A stretch of 64,000 nucleotides of DNA from DATBRC01 sp036560485 (GTDB lineage Bacteria > Pseudomonadota > Gammaproteobacteria > Burkholderiales > Burkholderiaceae_D). The notes below the pieces were generated by a model that worked only from the letters and a program-made list of their open reading frames with translations, was not told where the DNA came from and made no database searches. The translations under genes and the position numbers were made by a program. Where the stretch lies: positions 1 to 64,000 of the forward strand of contig DATBRC010000018.1 of NCBI GenBank assembly GCA_036560485.1. Reading direction: 5' to 3'. This document shows, in pieces, positions 16,533-25,532 of the stretch (its first letter is position 1; the number at the start of each line of letters is the position of its first letter).

Positions 16533-18623
16533 ATGAAGCAAATAAAAAAAATGTCATGCCACGCGATGAAGATATTGCTCGGCATCTTTGCACTGTATAT
16601 CGCCTTGTGCAATGTCGCGCAAGCTGCATGCACGCCCTCTATTAGTGGCTCGACCATACCGTCCGCCACATCGCTTTGCGACAATGCAAACAATACCTGG
16701 ACAGTTGCATCTGGCGTCGTGCAGGTGAACGGCGCTAACGCCGGCTACTCGGATCAGGTAATTGTCTTGCTATGGCAAGGTGGAACAATCTATCAGGAAA
16801 ACACCAGCCACTTATGGTGGAGCTGGACCAACAATAACTGGGTATCAAGCCCGCCACCGGAGTCGCTTTCGGGCGCAACCATCCCGCAGTCCCCACAGCT
16901 GAATGACAATGCGGGGAACTACTGGACTGTGGCGAACGGTATCATCAGGTTGAACGGCAATGATCTGGTCGGTACGCAGAATGTCGTCCTTCTGCTCTAC
17001 TACAACCATGTGATCTACCAGAAAAACGCCGCAGGCGGATGGTGGAAATGGAGCAGCAATAACTGGGCCGTCACATCAGATCCACGTGTGTGCACAGCGT
17101 CAGCCGACAACACCACCATTCCGAACGCTACCAGCATCTGCGACGCTGCGGGCGCGATCTGGACGGTCGCATCCGGCGTCATCAGAATGAATGGCGCGGA
17201 TCAAATCGGCACCCAGAATGTCATTGTCCTCTTGTGGCAAGGCGGGATTCTTTATCAGGAAAATGCCAGCCATTTATGGTGGAAATGGGTCAACAATGCC
17301 TGGGTCTCGACCCCACAACCGGAATCGCTTTCCGGTACAACGATTCCATCATCCCCACAGCTGAACGATAGCAATGGCAATTACTGGACAGTGCTGAATG
17401 GCGTGGTGCAAATCAATGGTGCCAACGCCGGATTCACGGATCAAGTCGTCCTGCTGCTTTACTACAACCATGTGATCTACCAACAAAACGCTGCAGGCGG
17501 CTGGTGGTACTGGAATGGCAACTGGATTGCAACGACCGACCCGCGCGTCACACCTCCAGCACCTACATGCACCCAAAGCACGATCACGCCATTGATCGCA
17601 ACCAAAGCCGCATGGGATACGCATTTCTTTGGCAGCGCTGTTCCTGATCTCAGTACTGACGGCGGCGATATGGCCTGGACACTCTACTACTGGGTGCGCG
17701 CTTATGTGTCGATGGCATTAACGACGGGCGACACCAAGTACCTTGACAGGGCCGTGATATCGATTGATCACATGCTGGCTTATGAAAACAGCGGCGGCGG
17801 ATGGGGTGCCGCACCGCTCTACAATCAGCTTGGCACAGCGCAGGTTTCCCAGGCCATCATGCAATTCGTCTATACGGTCAATAAGGACCCGCGATTTGTT
17901 GCCTATCGTGCCAAAGCCGATACCTACCTTTCTCGTGCAGAGCGCGCTGTTCACGTGTTCGATTATCAGTGGGTTGATAACTCACCGATATTAGGCGCAA
18001 GTTTCTGGCGATATGCTACTTGCGGTACGAACGGCGCCAGTCTGTGCGGCACCGACTCGCTGCTGATGTATAACCAAGGCGCATCAATGGCCAAAGCAAT
18101 ACTCTTGATGGATCGCGTATATCGCTTGAAAGGCCAGACACCTCCTTCCAGCTATTTCTACAAGGCCGATAAAGCGGCAAACTATTTCCTGAAGTTTGCA
18201 CAAAACGTCGATGGCGGTTATCTCTGGCGCTATGAAGGCGGGCGTCCGGGCAATGTGTACGAAGATACCAACCATGGACACGTTGACATGTCATTCCTGA
18301 TCTCGGCCGGGAAATTCAACATGGGTGGATTGACGAATGCCGATATGGTCAAGATGGCTGCCACGCTAAAAAACAAGATTCTCAACGGCCAACCTGGACC
18401 CAATGATGTCGCTGTGAGAATCGACGGTACCGTCCTGCCAAGCAGCAGCTATGATCGTGTAACGCCAGGATATGACTGGATCGACCTTGCCGATTATGAT
18501 CCCGCTATTCTTGACAAGGTTGTCAATGTCTTCAACAGATACCTGGCCAACTTCAATGTGGCGCGTGGCAGCCTCGGTTGGGCAGAAATAATGCGGAAGA
18601 ATAGTTGTACGTCGCTGTACTGA
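16533..18623 (+). CDS. Secreted protein with four repeat modules and an (alpha/alpha)-barrel-like domain
   Basis: This 696-residue protein has a signal peptide ending near AQAA-C. Residues of about 30-340 are four modules of roughly 77 residues in an A-B-A'-B' order. Each has a TWTV- or YWTV-like strand, a VxLLLW/YY core and an aromatic end such as GGWWKW, suggesting carbohydrate binding. The last 330 residues are helix-rich with repeated aromatic and Gly-Gly turns (SGGGWGAAP, DGGYLWRYEGG, DTNHGHVDM), resembling (alpha/alpha)-barrel polysaccharide lyases or hydrolases; the family is not certain. The ATG at 16533 follows AGGAG by six bases. A terminator follows. It probably degrades or remodels an extracellular polysaccharide. 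Confidence 0.65.
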   Translation: MKQIKKMSCHAMKILLGIFALYIALCNVAQAACTPSISGSTIPSATSLCDNANNTWTVASGVVQVNGANAGYSDQVIVLLWQGGTIYQENTSHLWWSWTNNNWVSSPPPESLSGATIPQSPQLNDNAGNYWTVANGIIRLNGNDLVGTQNVVLLLYYNHVIYQKNAAGGWWKWSSNNWAVTSDPRVCTASADNTTIPNATSICDAAGAIWTVASGVIRMNGADQIGTQNVIVLLWQGGILYQENASHLWWKWVNNAWVSTPQPESLSGTTIPSSPQLNDSNGNYWTVLNGVVQINGANAGFTDQVVLLLYYNHVIYQQNAAGGWWYWNGNWIATTDPRVTPPAPTCTQSTITPLIATKAAWDTHFFGSAVPDLSTDGGDMAWTLYYWVRAYVSMALTTGDTKYLDRAVISIDHMLAYENSGGGWGAAPLYNQLGTAQVSQAIMQFVYTVNKDPRFVAYRAKADTYLSRAERAVHVFDYQWVDNSPILGASFWRYATCGTNGASLCGTDSLLMYNQGASMAKAILLMDRVYRLKGQTPPSSYFYKADKAANYFLKFAQNVDGGYLWRYEGGRPGNVYEDTNHGHVDMSFLISAGKFNMGGLTNADMVKMAATLKNKILNGQPGPNDVAVRIDGTVLPSSSYDRVTPGYDWIDLADYDPAILDKVVNVFNRYLANFNVARGSLGWAEIMRKNSCTSLY

Positions 18624-18698
18624 TTGTTCGTTCACATCGAGGTGGGGAAATCAAACCAGTCTGGAAACAATCATTTGTTTTGACGGTAACCACCTTTT

Positions 18699-18732
18699 AG
18701 CGCGGCTTTCGCAGACGAAGGTCGCGCTTTTT
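18699..18732 (+). terminator. Rho-independent terminator after the secreted repeat protein
   Basis: AGCGCGGCTTTCG (18699-18711) pairs imperfectly with CGAAGGTCGCGCT (18716-18728) around a four-base loop and is followed by a short T run. It closes the transcript of the two secreted-protein genes. Confidence 0.75.
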
Positions 18733-18878
18733 ATCGATTGTTTATATAGACACGAGCATGCAATTGATTTGCGGGACGGTGACAGCATTTTTAAAAAATT
18801 GTTATCGTCATCTCCGCACCTTTCTTTTAATTTTCCGTTCAATGGAATTTTTTCAAAATGAGACTGTATTAAAAGAAA

Positions 18879-19091
18879 ATGGATTCAACCGACATATACC
18901 ATCATAGCGACGAACAATTATTAGGCATCCTTCAAAAATGCGTGAATGCTGCCTATCAAGAAATTGCAGCGCTTGACCTGAATTCCAATGATGATGAAAT
19001 TGCATTCGCAATTCTTGCACTTGGCCAGTCTTTGCATGCTTATCGACTTTTTACAGATAGAGTTCCTAAGAATCTGAAAATTTTTGATTGA
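18879..19091 (+). CDS. Small acidic protein of unknown function
   Basis: This 70-residue protein is soluble, acidic and probably helical (SDEQLLGILQKCVNAAYQEIAALDL), with no signal peptide. I do not recognise it. No strong ribosome-binding site precedes the ATG (TATTAAAAGAAA only). Support comes from an open frame with ordinary codon use between a terminator upstream and a strong terminator 15 bases downstream, which gives a self-contained transcription unit. Confidence 0.5.
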   Translation: MDSTDIYHHSDEQLLGILQKCVNAAYQEIAALDLNSNDDEIAFAILALGQSLHAYRLFTDRVPKNLKIFD

Positions 19092-19105
19092 TGGAATGAG
19101 AATTG

Positions 19106-19142
19106 AAAAAGCCGTTAGTGAAGACTATCACTAACGGCTTTT
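19106..19142. terminator. Bidirectional terminator between small protein and tRNA-Arg
   Basis: GCCGTTAGTG (19111-19120) pairs perfectly with CACTAACGGC (19129-19138). It is flanked by five As on the left and Ts on the right, so it can end transcripts from both the small gene and the converging tRNA. Confidence 0.88.
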
Positions 19143-19149
19143 GTGTTAC

Positions 19150-19226
19150 TGGTGCGGCTGGCAGGAATCGAACCCACGACCCCTTGGTTCGTAGCCAAGT
19201 ACTCTATCCAGCTGAGCTACAGCCGC
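19150..19226 (-). tRNA. tRNA-Arg (anticodon ACG)
   Basis: Read on the minus strand this is a 77-base cloverleaf. The acceptor stem is GCGGCTG pairing with CAGCCGC, the anticodon stem CTTGG/CCAAG encloses loop CTACGAA (anticodon ACG, reading CGU/CGC after inosine modification), and a GGTTCGAAT T-loop is present. The 3' CCA is encoded. It lies alone, converging with the small protein gene. Confidence 0.96.
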
Positions 19227-19540
19227 GAAAAAACAAAATTATAGCATGGGTTTGATGGACATTGGAAGCTCTGACTACATGCGAATAATGCGACCTCATC
19301 GCTCCTTGCCAAGATCTGCGTATAGAACGCTTGCGATGAACAGATATCAAGTTGACCAGTTCCCGAGTGAGAATGTCTTTTGCGACCAACAATTTTGCTC
19401 TCAAATAGCCGTTTTTTTCAGGGTGACGCCACTGTGTGATTCATTTCCAAAAAACTTATGCTAAAGTCGGCTCACATATGATTTTCCTGGCATCAATCTT
19501 TATTGGCCTGCCAACCCAAAATCAAAGGACAAAAAATAAA
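19227..19540. other. Intergenic stretch between tRNA-Arg and the hemoglobin-like gene
   Basis: This 314-base gap holds the tRNA promoter at its left end and, at its right end, the ribosome-binding site of the hemoglobin-like gene. The open frames here have no ribosome-binding site and no recognisable product. I see no attachment-site duplication of the tRNA 3' end. Confidence 0.5.
19238..19243 (-). promoter_or_regulatory. -10 box of the tRNA-Arg promoter
   Basis: On the minus strand a perfect TATAAT sits 11 bases before the tRNA 5' end. A poor -35 candidate (TTCCAA) is about 18 bases upstream of it. Confidence 0.6.
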
Positions 19541-19957
19541 TTGAGACGCGCCGTCACGGTCACTTTTCACAATTGGCACTCAGTTGTGCTTGGTGGCTTG
19601 CTTTTGTCAGGTTGTGCGACTGCTCCGGCTCCAGAGCCAAGTTTGTTTGTTCGTCTGGGCGGCTTGCCGGCGCTGATTGCGGTAACAGATAAAACGATTG
19701 ATCGGACAGCGACCGAACCAAGTACACGCCGCAGCTTCGATGGAGTCAAATTGAAGCCTGTGAAGGAAAGCATTGTGAGCTTTTTATGCCAAGCGACAGG
19801 CGGGCCATGTAAATACCAGGGCGAGTCAATGGCTAAGGCACATCATGGTCTGGATATTACATTGGCAGAATTTGATGCGATGGTCGGACAACTGGTCGAT
19901 ACGCTTAACCAGTTCAATGTTCCTGCCAAAGAAAAAACGAATTGTTGCAGCTTCTAG
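19541..19957 (+). CDS. Group 1 truncated hemoglobin-like lipoprotein, apparent 3' frameshift
   Basis: This is a truncated-hemoglobin-family protein exported as a lipoprotein (lipobox LLLSGC). It has family features RLGGLPAL, FLCQATGGPCKYQG and the likely heme-ligand segment MAKAHHGLDI. The annotated frame ends KEKTNCCSF, unlike the family. Reading one base back at the A6 run (19932-19937) gives KEKNELLQLLGPL and continues to a stop at 19987-19989, which matches the expected helical end. The cause is a mutation, a sequencing slip or ribosomal/transcriptional slippage on the A run. I chose a TTG start at 19541 with AAAGGA 11 bases upstream; ATG starts further upstream lack support. A periplasmic heme/oxygen or NO role is inferred. 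Confidence 0.72.
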   Translation: MRRAVTVTFHNWHSVVLGGLLLSGCATAPAPEPSLFVRLGGLPALIAVTDKTIDRTATEPSTRRSFDGVKLKPVKESIVSFLCQATGGPCKYQGESMAKAHHGLDITLAEFDAMVGQLVDTLNQFNVPAKEKTNCCSF

Positions 19958-20017
19958 GACCACTTAAAGCCGACATCGTTACGAAGTGATCCATTGCTTG
20001 ATGAGGAATTTTGCGCG

Positions 20018-20647
20018 ATGAAGTTATCAGCTGGTGTTGTACGTTGTGCCGCAATACTGGGCTTGTTGCTGGCAAATCCGTCGGCCTTTTCCGCTTCAAT
20101 TTCTGTCCAAGTGCTCAACCAGGCTGGCCAACCGGTAGCCAATAGTGCTGTCTATGCTGAGCCGGCTTCAGGGCAAACACCGATCAAATCCCTTAAAACC
20201 GTCGAAATCGAACAGAAAAACAAGACGTTTTTCCCGTTGGTGACGGTGATTCAAAGCGGAACATCCATCTCCTTTCCCAATCATGACACGGTGCGTCATC
20301 ATGTTTATTCCTTCTCACCGGCCAAGTCATTCGAATTAAAACTATACTCCGGTACGCCTGGAAGCCCGGTGATGTTCGATAAAGTAGGCACGGTCGTCGT
20401 CGGCTGTAATATTCATGATCGGATGATTGCGTATATTCATATTGTCGATACACCTTATTTTGCAAAGACGGATACATCGGGTCAGGCGAAATTGGATGGT
20501 TTGATGCCGGGTAAATATCGGCTGAAAGCCTGGCATTTCAATTTGCCGTCTGGTGAAACAATCCCGGAACAATTGATTACTGTCTCGGCCAACGATTCAT
20601 CAGCCTCATTCACGTTTAACATTAAAGCCAATACCGGCACAAACTGA
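20018..20647 (+). CDS. Periplasmic cupredoxin-like protein
   Basis: This 209-residue protein has a signal peptide ending near AFSA. The mature N-terminal part is a cupredoxin-like fold often labelled a methylamine utilization protein. A histidine pair (TVRHHVYSF, about residues 95-103) and the motif C-x2-H-x2-M (GCNIHDRM, about residues 136-143) supply a complete type-1 copper ligand set. The final 50 residues form a beta-sandwich like the carboxypeptidase regulatory domain (GLMPGKYRLKAWH). It follows the hemoglobin-like gene and precedes a c-di-GMP sensor, so redox or copper-linked electron transfer feeding that sensor is plausible. The ATG at 20018 has GAGGAA upstream; an in-frame TTG 24 bases earlier is unlikely. 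Confidence 0.75.
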   Translation: MKLSAGVVRCAAILGLLLANPSAFSASISVQVLNQAGQPVANSAVYAEPASGQTPIKSLKTVEIEQKNKTFFPLVTVIQSGTSISFPNHDTVRHHVYSFSPAKSFELKLYSGTPGSPVMFDKVGTVVVGCNIHDRMIAYIHIVDTPYFAKTDTSGQAKLDGLMPGKYRLKAWHFNLPSGETIPEQLITVSANDSSASFTFNIKANTGTN

Positions 20648-20668
20648 AGACAGGAATAGGAATTGCAC

Positions 20669-23053
20669 ATGCGCCTGCGCAGCCTGGAAAGCCGCATTGT
20701 TACGCTTTTTCTGCTACTCATCCTGGCGGTGCAGCTGGCGGGCTTTTTCGCTATCAGGGCCGGCATCAACCACAATGCGCGCGCATCCATACGCGATGAA
20801 CTTGCCGTCGGTGAACATATCTTCAAGCGGCTGCTTGAACAAAACGCGCAAAAATTGACTGAGGCAGCACGCTCGCTGACACTGGACTTCGGTTTCAGAC
20901 AAGCAGTCGGCAACAACGACAGCACCACCATTGCATCGGCACTCGATAATCTGGGTGAGCGTATCGGCGCATCCCGCACCATGCTGATCGGCACCGATCG
21001 CAAAATAAAAGCCAGTACCAATTCCAGTCTCCCTGCCAATTTGGCGAATGCGATACAGCGCCTGATCGATAAAGCCGAGCAGACAGGTAGTGCAGCCACG
21101 ATCTGCATTGTCGACAATCATATCAATCAGATTATTGTTGTACCGGTCAAAGCGCCTGTAACGATTGCATGGGTGGCAATGACGCTGCCGATTGCGCAGC
21201 AGCTGGTCACGGACATGCACGATCTGTCTTCGCTGCAGATCTCGATTCTCATCAAGGAACAGAATGGGCATTGGATGACCGAGTCATCCACGCTGTCAGT
21301 CAACGATACTGCCAGTCTGACCGGTCAACTGCAAGGCATGGCGGATAGCGCTCCCGAACTTCCGGAACTCGCCATGTCGGGAAGTGATTTCAGTGCACGC
21401 AGTATCCAGCTTGCACAAGATGCGGGGAAATCTGCAGTCGTGGTACTGCAACGCTCCATCAGCGAAGCGATTGCGCCTTACGTCCGTTTGCAATGGACAC
21501 TATTGATCCTGACCGCGATTGTGATGGGGATCGCCGTGATGATCAGCATCTTCACTGCCAAACGCATGACCAGCCCGCTGCGTCAACTGACCGCCATTGC
21601 GAAACGCCTGGGTACCGGCGACTATCAAGGACAAATCGAAATCCAGCGCGATGATGAAATCGGCGAACTATCCAAGGCGTTCATCAGCATGCGCGACGGC
21701 ATCGCCAATCGTGAGCTGGAGATTCGCAGACTTGCCTATTGGGATACGCTGACGACGCTACCGAACCGAACACAATTTGTCGATTGGCTGACGCAGGCTA
21801 TTGCGGAATCGAAAGAAGAGTATGAGGCTTGCTACATCCTGATGATGGATCTGGATCGATTTAAAAATGTGAATGACGTGCTTGGTCAACGCTTTGGCGA
21901 TGCACTGCTGCGCCAGGTTGCGGAACGGCTCAAACATGAACTCGGCAACAAGGGAAAAATTGCGCGACTGGGCGGCGATGAATTTGCTGTGCTACTCGCA
22001 AATTCAAATCGCAGTGAAGCACAAGCTGTCGCGGCGCAGATTCTCAAATCGCTCGAAGTGCCACTTACGCTGGAAGAGCAAACAGTGGATTTGGGCGCCG
22101 GCATCGGCATTGCGGGTTTTCCTGAGCATGGAAGCGATGCAGAGTCGCTGTTGAGCCACGCTGAAGTCGCGATGTACATTGCCAAGCGAAGCGGCAATGA
22201 AGCGGTGGTATTTGATCCGGCCATCGACAAGATCAGTCAGCAGAATTTATCGCTGTTAAGCGAATTGCGCCACGCTGTCGAACACAATGAACTACGCTTG
22301 CAAGTGCAACCCAAGGTACTGCTCTCCACCGGAAAAGTCATCGGCGTTGAAGCATTGATACGCTGGGTGCATCCGGAAAAAGGCATGATCTTCCCGGATA
22401 ACTTTATTCCTTTTGCTGAAAAAACAGGCTTCATCCGCAAACTGACGCACTGGATGCTGGAACGAACAGCTGCACTCTGCGCCGAATGCGAAGCCAAAGG
22501 CCTGCATTTGAAATTTTCAGTCAACCTGTCTACACGTGATTTGCTCGATCAGGATTTGCCTGCGAGGTTCCTCGATATTCTTGCACGTCACCATGTTGCC
22601 CCAACTTCTTTTTGCCTGGAGATTACAGAGAGCGCAATCATGGATGATCCTGTGCGCGCACAACAAACTCTGGAGCGGCTGCATGCGACAAAAGCCGATA
22701 TGTCGATCGACGATTTCGGCACAGGTTATTCATCGCTGGCTTACCTGAAACGTTTGCCGGTGGATGAATTGAAAATCGACAAGTCATTCGTAATGAGCAT
22801 GGAGCATGACGCAGACGACACCAAGATCGTGCGCTCCACCATCGATCTTGGTCATAACATGGGTTTGCGTGTCGTCGCAGAAGGCATAGAAAGCGAAGCC
22901 ATTTGGCGTCAACTTGCCAAGTTGGGTTGCGACCAGGGACAAGGCTATTTCATCAGCAAACCGATGCCTGCAGAGCAGCTAATGGGCTGGATCGAAAAAT
23001 GGACACCACCGGCCCTGCCGCCTGCCTTGCATCAGGTCATTGCGCGCACATGA
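20669..23053 (+). CDS. Membrane GGDEF-EAL c-di-GMP enzyme with periplasmic sensor
   Basis: This 794-residue protein starts with a transmembrane helix (about residues 10-30), a periplasmic sensor region (to about 275), a second helix (about 275-300) and a HAMP domain. The GGDEF domain carries an intact RLGGDEF motif but no RxxD inhibitory site five residues before it. The EAL domain keeps EALIRW, the NLS and EITES motifs, DDFGTGYS and EGIES, so phosphodiesterase activity is likely and cyclase activity possible. The ATG at 20669 follows AGGAATAGG. Its position after the hemoglobin- and cupredoxin-like genes suggests it reads a periplasmic redox signal; that link is inference. Confidence 0.9.
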   Translation: MRLRSLESRIVTLFLLLILAVQLAGFFAIRAGINHNARASIRDELAVGEHIFKRLLEQNAQKLTEAARSLTLDFGFRQAVGNNDSTTIASALDNLGERIGASRTMLIGTDRKIKASTNSSLPANLANAIQRLIDKAEQTGSAATICIVDNHINQIIVVPVKAPVTIAWVAMTLPIAQQLVTDMHDLSSLQISILIKEQNGHWMTESSTLSVNDTASLTGQLQGMADSAPELPELAMSGSDFSARSIQLAQDAGKSAVVVLQRSISEAIAPYVRLQWTLLILTAIVMGIAVMISIFTAKRMTSPLRQLTAIAKRLGTGDYQGQIEIQRDDEIGELSKAFISMRDGIANRELEIRRLAYWDTLTTLPNRTQFVDWLTQAIAESKEEYEACYILMMDLDRFKNVNDVLGQRFGDALLRQVAERLKHELGNKGKIARLGGDEFAVLLANSNRSEAQAVAAQILKSLEVPLTLEEQTVDLGAGIGIAGFPEHGSDAESLLSHAEVAMYIAKRSGNEAVVFDPAIDKISQQNLSLLSELRHAVEHNELRLQVQPKVLLSTGKVIGVEALIRWVHPEKGMIFPDNFIPFAEKTGFIRKLTHWMLERTAALCAECEAKGLHLKFSVNLSTRDLLDQDLPARFLDILARHHVAPTSFCLEITESAIMDDPVRAQQTLERLHATKADMSIDDFGTGYSSLAYLKRLPVDELKIDKSFVMSMEHDADDTKIVRSTIDLGHNMGLRVVAEGIESEAIWRQLAKLGCDQGQGYFISKPMPAEQLMGWIEKWTPPALPPALHQVIART

Positions 23054-23069
23054 AGAAAGATCAATCGAA

Positions 23070-24506
23070 ATGATGCATGCAGAATGGCTGCCCATCATCA
23101 TGCAGGGCTCGTTCAGCGAAATCTACGTGATAGATTGCGCGACGCTGCATTTTGTCGAGGTGAATGAAGCAGCACGCATGAATCTGCATTACAGCGCCGA
23201 TGAATTGCTCAACATGACGCCGCTCGACATTGCGGAGAACCTGACAGTCGAAATTTTCAAGGACATTCTGCAACCGCTGCGCAGTGGCAAAGCGGATCAA
23301 GCGTCATTCAATACCATTCATGTTCGCAAAGACGGAACAGTGTATCCAATTGAGTTTCGCCTGTTTCATTTTCCTTCAGAATCTGAACAATGCATTATCG
23401 CAATCGGCAATGACATCAGCGCACGTTATGAAACAGCCAGGGCTTTGCGGCTCAGCGAATCACGCTTTCATGCAATTGTTTCCAACACGCCAGGTCTGGT
23501 TTATCAATTCCGTTTAAAGAAAGACGGCACCACGACCTTCCCTTATCTGAGCGATGGATGTCAGGCTTTGTTAGGCATCAGCCCCGATAAATTACGCAAT
23601 CACCCCGAACTGTTTCTTCAACTGATTTTGCCGGAGGACCGGCTATCGTATCTTGAGTCGATGGCAGCATCCGCCGCCGACAGCACAAGCTGGAATTGGG
23701 AAGGCCGTATCTGGATCGAAGAATGGAAAGACATCAAGTGGATCAATCTCCGCTGTACGCCGCGCTCCTTGATCGGCGATGAAATACAGTGGGAAGGCAT
23801 CATGACCAACATTACGCAAAGCAAATTCTCCGAAGAAGAAATCAAGAAATCGCGCGCGCAATTGGCCGAGTTATCTGCGCATGATGAAAAGGTGAAGGAA
23901 CAGGAACGAACACGTATTTCGCGTGAGATCCATGATGATATAGGCGGCAATCTCACCGCCATTAAAATGGCCCTGGCCTTGCTGACACGTCGGCTGCCGA
24001 CAGAGAATGGCGACCTGCTGGAAAAGGCCGATTACGTGGATTCGCTGGTCGATCGCACCATCGAATCCATACACCGGATTTCCGGCGATTTGCGCCCCGG
24101 CATACTTGATATCGGCCTTGTTGCGGCCATCAAGTGGCAGATCAATGAATTTGAAAAGCAGGTTGGCATCGCCTGCGAATTTTCATCCAATCAAAAAGAA
24201 ATCGATTTGCATCTTGATCAGGCAACCGCACTATTTCGCATTTTTCAAGAAGCACTGACTAATATCAGCAAGCACGCAAAAGCCACTCGTGTCATCGTCA
24301 AACTGATTCTATCCAATCGCAATGTGCGCCTGGAGATCAGCGACAACGGCAAAGGCCTCGCTCCCGAGGACAACCTTAAACCGAAATCGTTTGGCATACG
24401 CGGCATGATCGAGCGAGCCAATGCATTGGGTGGGGATTTATCGGTCAGCACCAGACCGGAAGGCGGTTGTCTGGTTGCGATAAAAATACCACTTGTGGCA
24501 ACTTGA
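23070..24506 (+). CDS. PAS-domain sensor histidine kinase (NarX/HisKA_3 type)
   Basis: This soluble kinase of 478 residues has two PAS-like domains (about residues 5-120 and 130-265), a short coiled coil and a HisKA_3 domain with the phospho-acceptor His in SREIHDDIGGNLTA. A HATPase follows with N-box EALTNISKHAKA, G1 box ISDNGKGL and G2 box FGIRGMIERA. This kinase class pairs with NarL-type regulators, and exactly such a gene follows after 85 bases. The ATG at 23070 is chosen; an in-frame TTG 30 bases earlier would overlap the GGDEF-EAL gene. No membrane segment is present, so it senses a cytoplasmic ligand or cofactor. Confidence 0.87.
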   Translation: MMHAEWLPIIMQGSFSEIYVIDCATLHFVEVNEAARMNLHYSADELLNMTPLDIAENLTVEIFKDILQPLRSGKADQASFNTIHVRKDGTVYPIEFRLFHFPSESEQCIIAIGNDISARYETARALRLSESRFHAIVSNTPGLVYQFRLKKDGTTTFPYLSDGCQALLGISPDKLRNHPELFLQLILPEDRLSYLESMAASAADSTSWNWEGRIWIEEWKDIKWINLRCTPRSLIGDEIQWEGIMTNITQSKFSEEEIKKSRAQLAELSAHDEKVKEQERTRISREIHDDIGGNLTAIKMALALLTRRLPTENGDLLEKADYVDSLVDRTIESIHRISGDLRPGILDIGLVAAIKWQINEFEKQVGIACEFSSNQKEIDLHLDQATALFRIFQEALTNISKHAKATRVIVKLILSNRNVRLEISDNGKGLAPEDNLKPKSFGIRGMIERANALGGDLSVSTRPEGGCLVAIKIPLVAT

Positions 24507-24591
24507 TATGACCTCATTCATAATAGTGAATAATTCATAAAATCAAGAACGCATAACAAAATGCGGCAGTCGATTTTTCCAGGGTAGGGAC

Positions 24592-25239
24592 ATGACGGCA
24601 AAAGAAAAAATCAAGGTTCTAATCGCAGACGACCATGCAATTGTGCGTGAAGGTTTGAAGCAGATTCTCGCAGATACCAAAGACATCATCGTCGCAGGTG
24701 ATGCCGAGAATGGTCTGGATGCAATCAAGCTGATCAGAAAAGGCAAGTGCGATGTCTTGTTACTCGATATTTCCATGCCGGACCGCAGCGGCATCGAAGT
24801 ATTGAAACAAGTCAAAAAAGAGACCCCCGAGATTGCCGTGCTGATGCTTTCCATGCATCGTGAGGATCAATACGCAATCCGCTCTCTGAAAGCCGGCGCG
24901 TCAGGTTACCTCAACAAACAGAGCGCACCTGCCGAATTGGTCAACGCTATCCGGCAAGTAGCCGCCGGACGCAAGTATGTCAGCCCTTCCCTTGCGCAGG
25001 AATTGGCGAACCATATCGGTGAAGACCATGAAGTACCTCTGCATGAGACGCTATCCGATCGTGAATATCAAACACTGATCATGATCGCCTCCGGCAAGGC
25101 AGTCAGCGATATCGCTGCCGAACTGCTTCTGTCAGTCAAAACGATCAGCATGTATCGCTCTCGTTTGTTGCAAAAAATGAAACTAAGGCATAATGCGGAA
25201 CTAACGCACTATGCGATCAAGAATCATTTGGTAGAGTAA
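24592..25239 (+). CDS. NarL/FixJ-family response regulator
   Basis: This 215-residue regulator has a receiver with acidic residues in ADDHAIV, the phospho-acceptor Asp in LLLDISMPD (about residue 60) and the conserved Lys in YLNKQS. A LuxR-type helix-turn-helix follows (about 150-210; VSDIAAELLLSVKTISMYRSR). AGGG lies eight bases before the ATG. It is almost certainly the partner of the upstream PAS kinase. Target genes cannot be read from the sequence. Confidence 0.92.
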   Translation: MTAKEKIKVLIADDHAIVREGLKQILADTKDIIVAGDAENGLDAIKLIRKGKCDVLLLDISMPDRSGIEVLKQVKKETPEIAVLMLSMHREDQYAIRSLKAGASGYLNKQSAPAELVNAIRQVAAGRKYVSPSLAQELANHIGEDHEVPLHETLSDREYQTLIMIASGKAVSDIAAELLLSVKTISMYRSRLLQKMKLRHNAELTHYAIKNHLVE

Positions 25240-25532
25240 TTTGGCAGATTAGCCCGACGTAGCAGTAAGCCTCGCAGTAAGCTTGTACTGCCCTCCCATC
25301 TCGATCGTTATCTGCGAATTTATCTTTCGCAGGAATTCTTTTATCTATCGTTCATTGCAATGTTCGTCACTGCTTTCAATTATTTCTATGCCGATTCTCG
25401 GGTGAGCAGCGCATTTCTAAGCTTTAAATTAACAAGTCTTTCAACCGTTTATTGCCTGATTGCAGCAGGCATGAACCCCCTATCATCCTATCAACTGGGT
25501 TTAGTGCCAGTAAATGGCCGACCATAATAACT

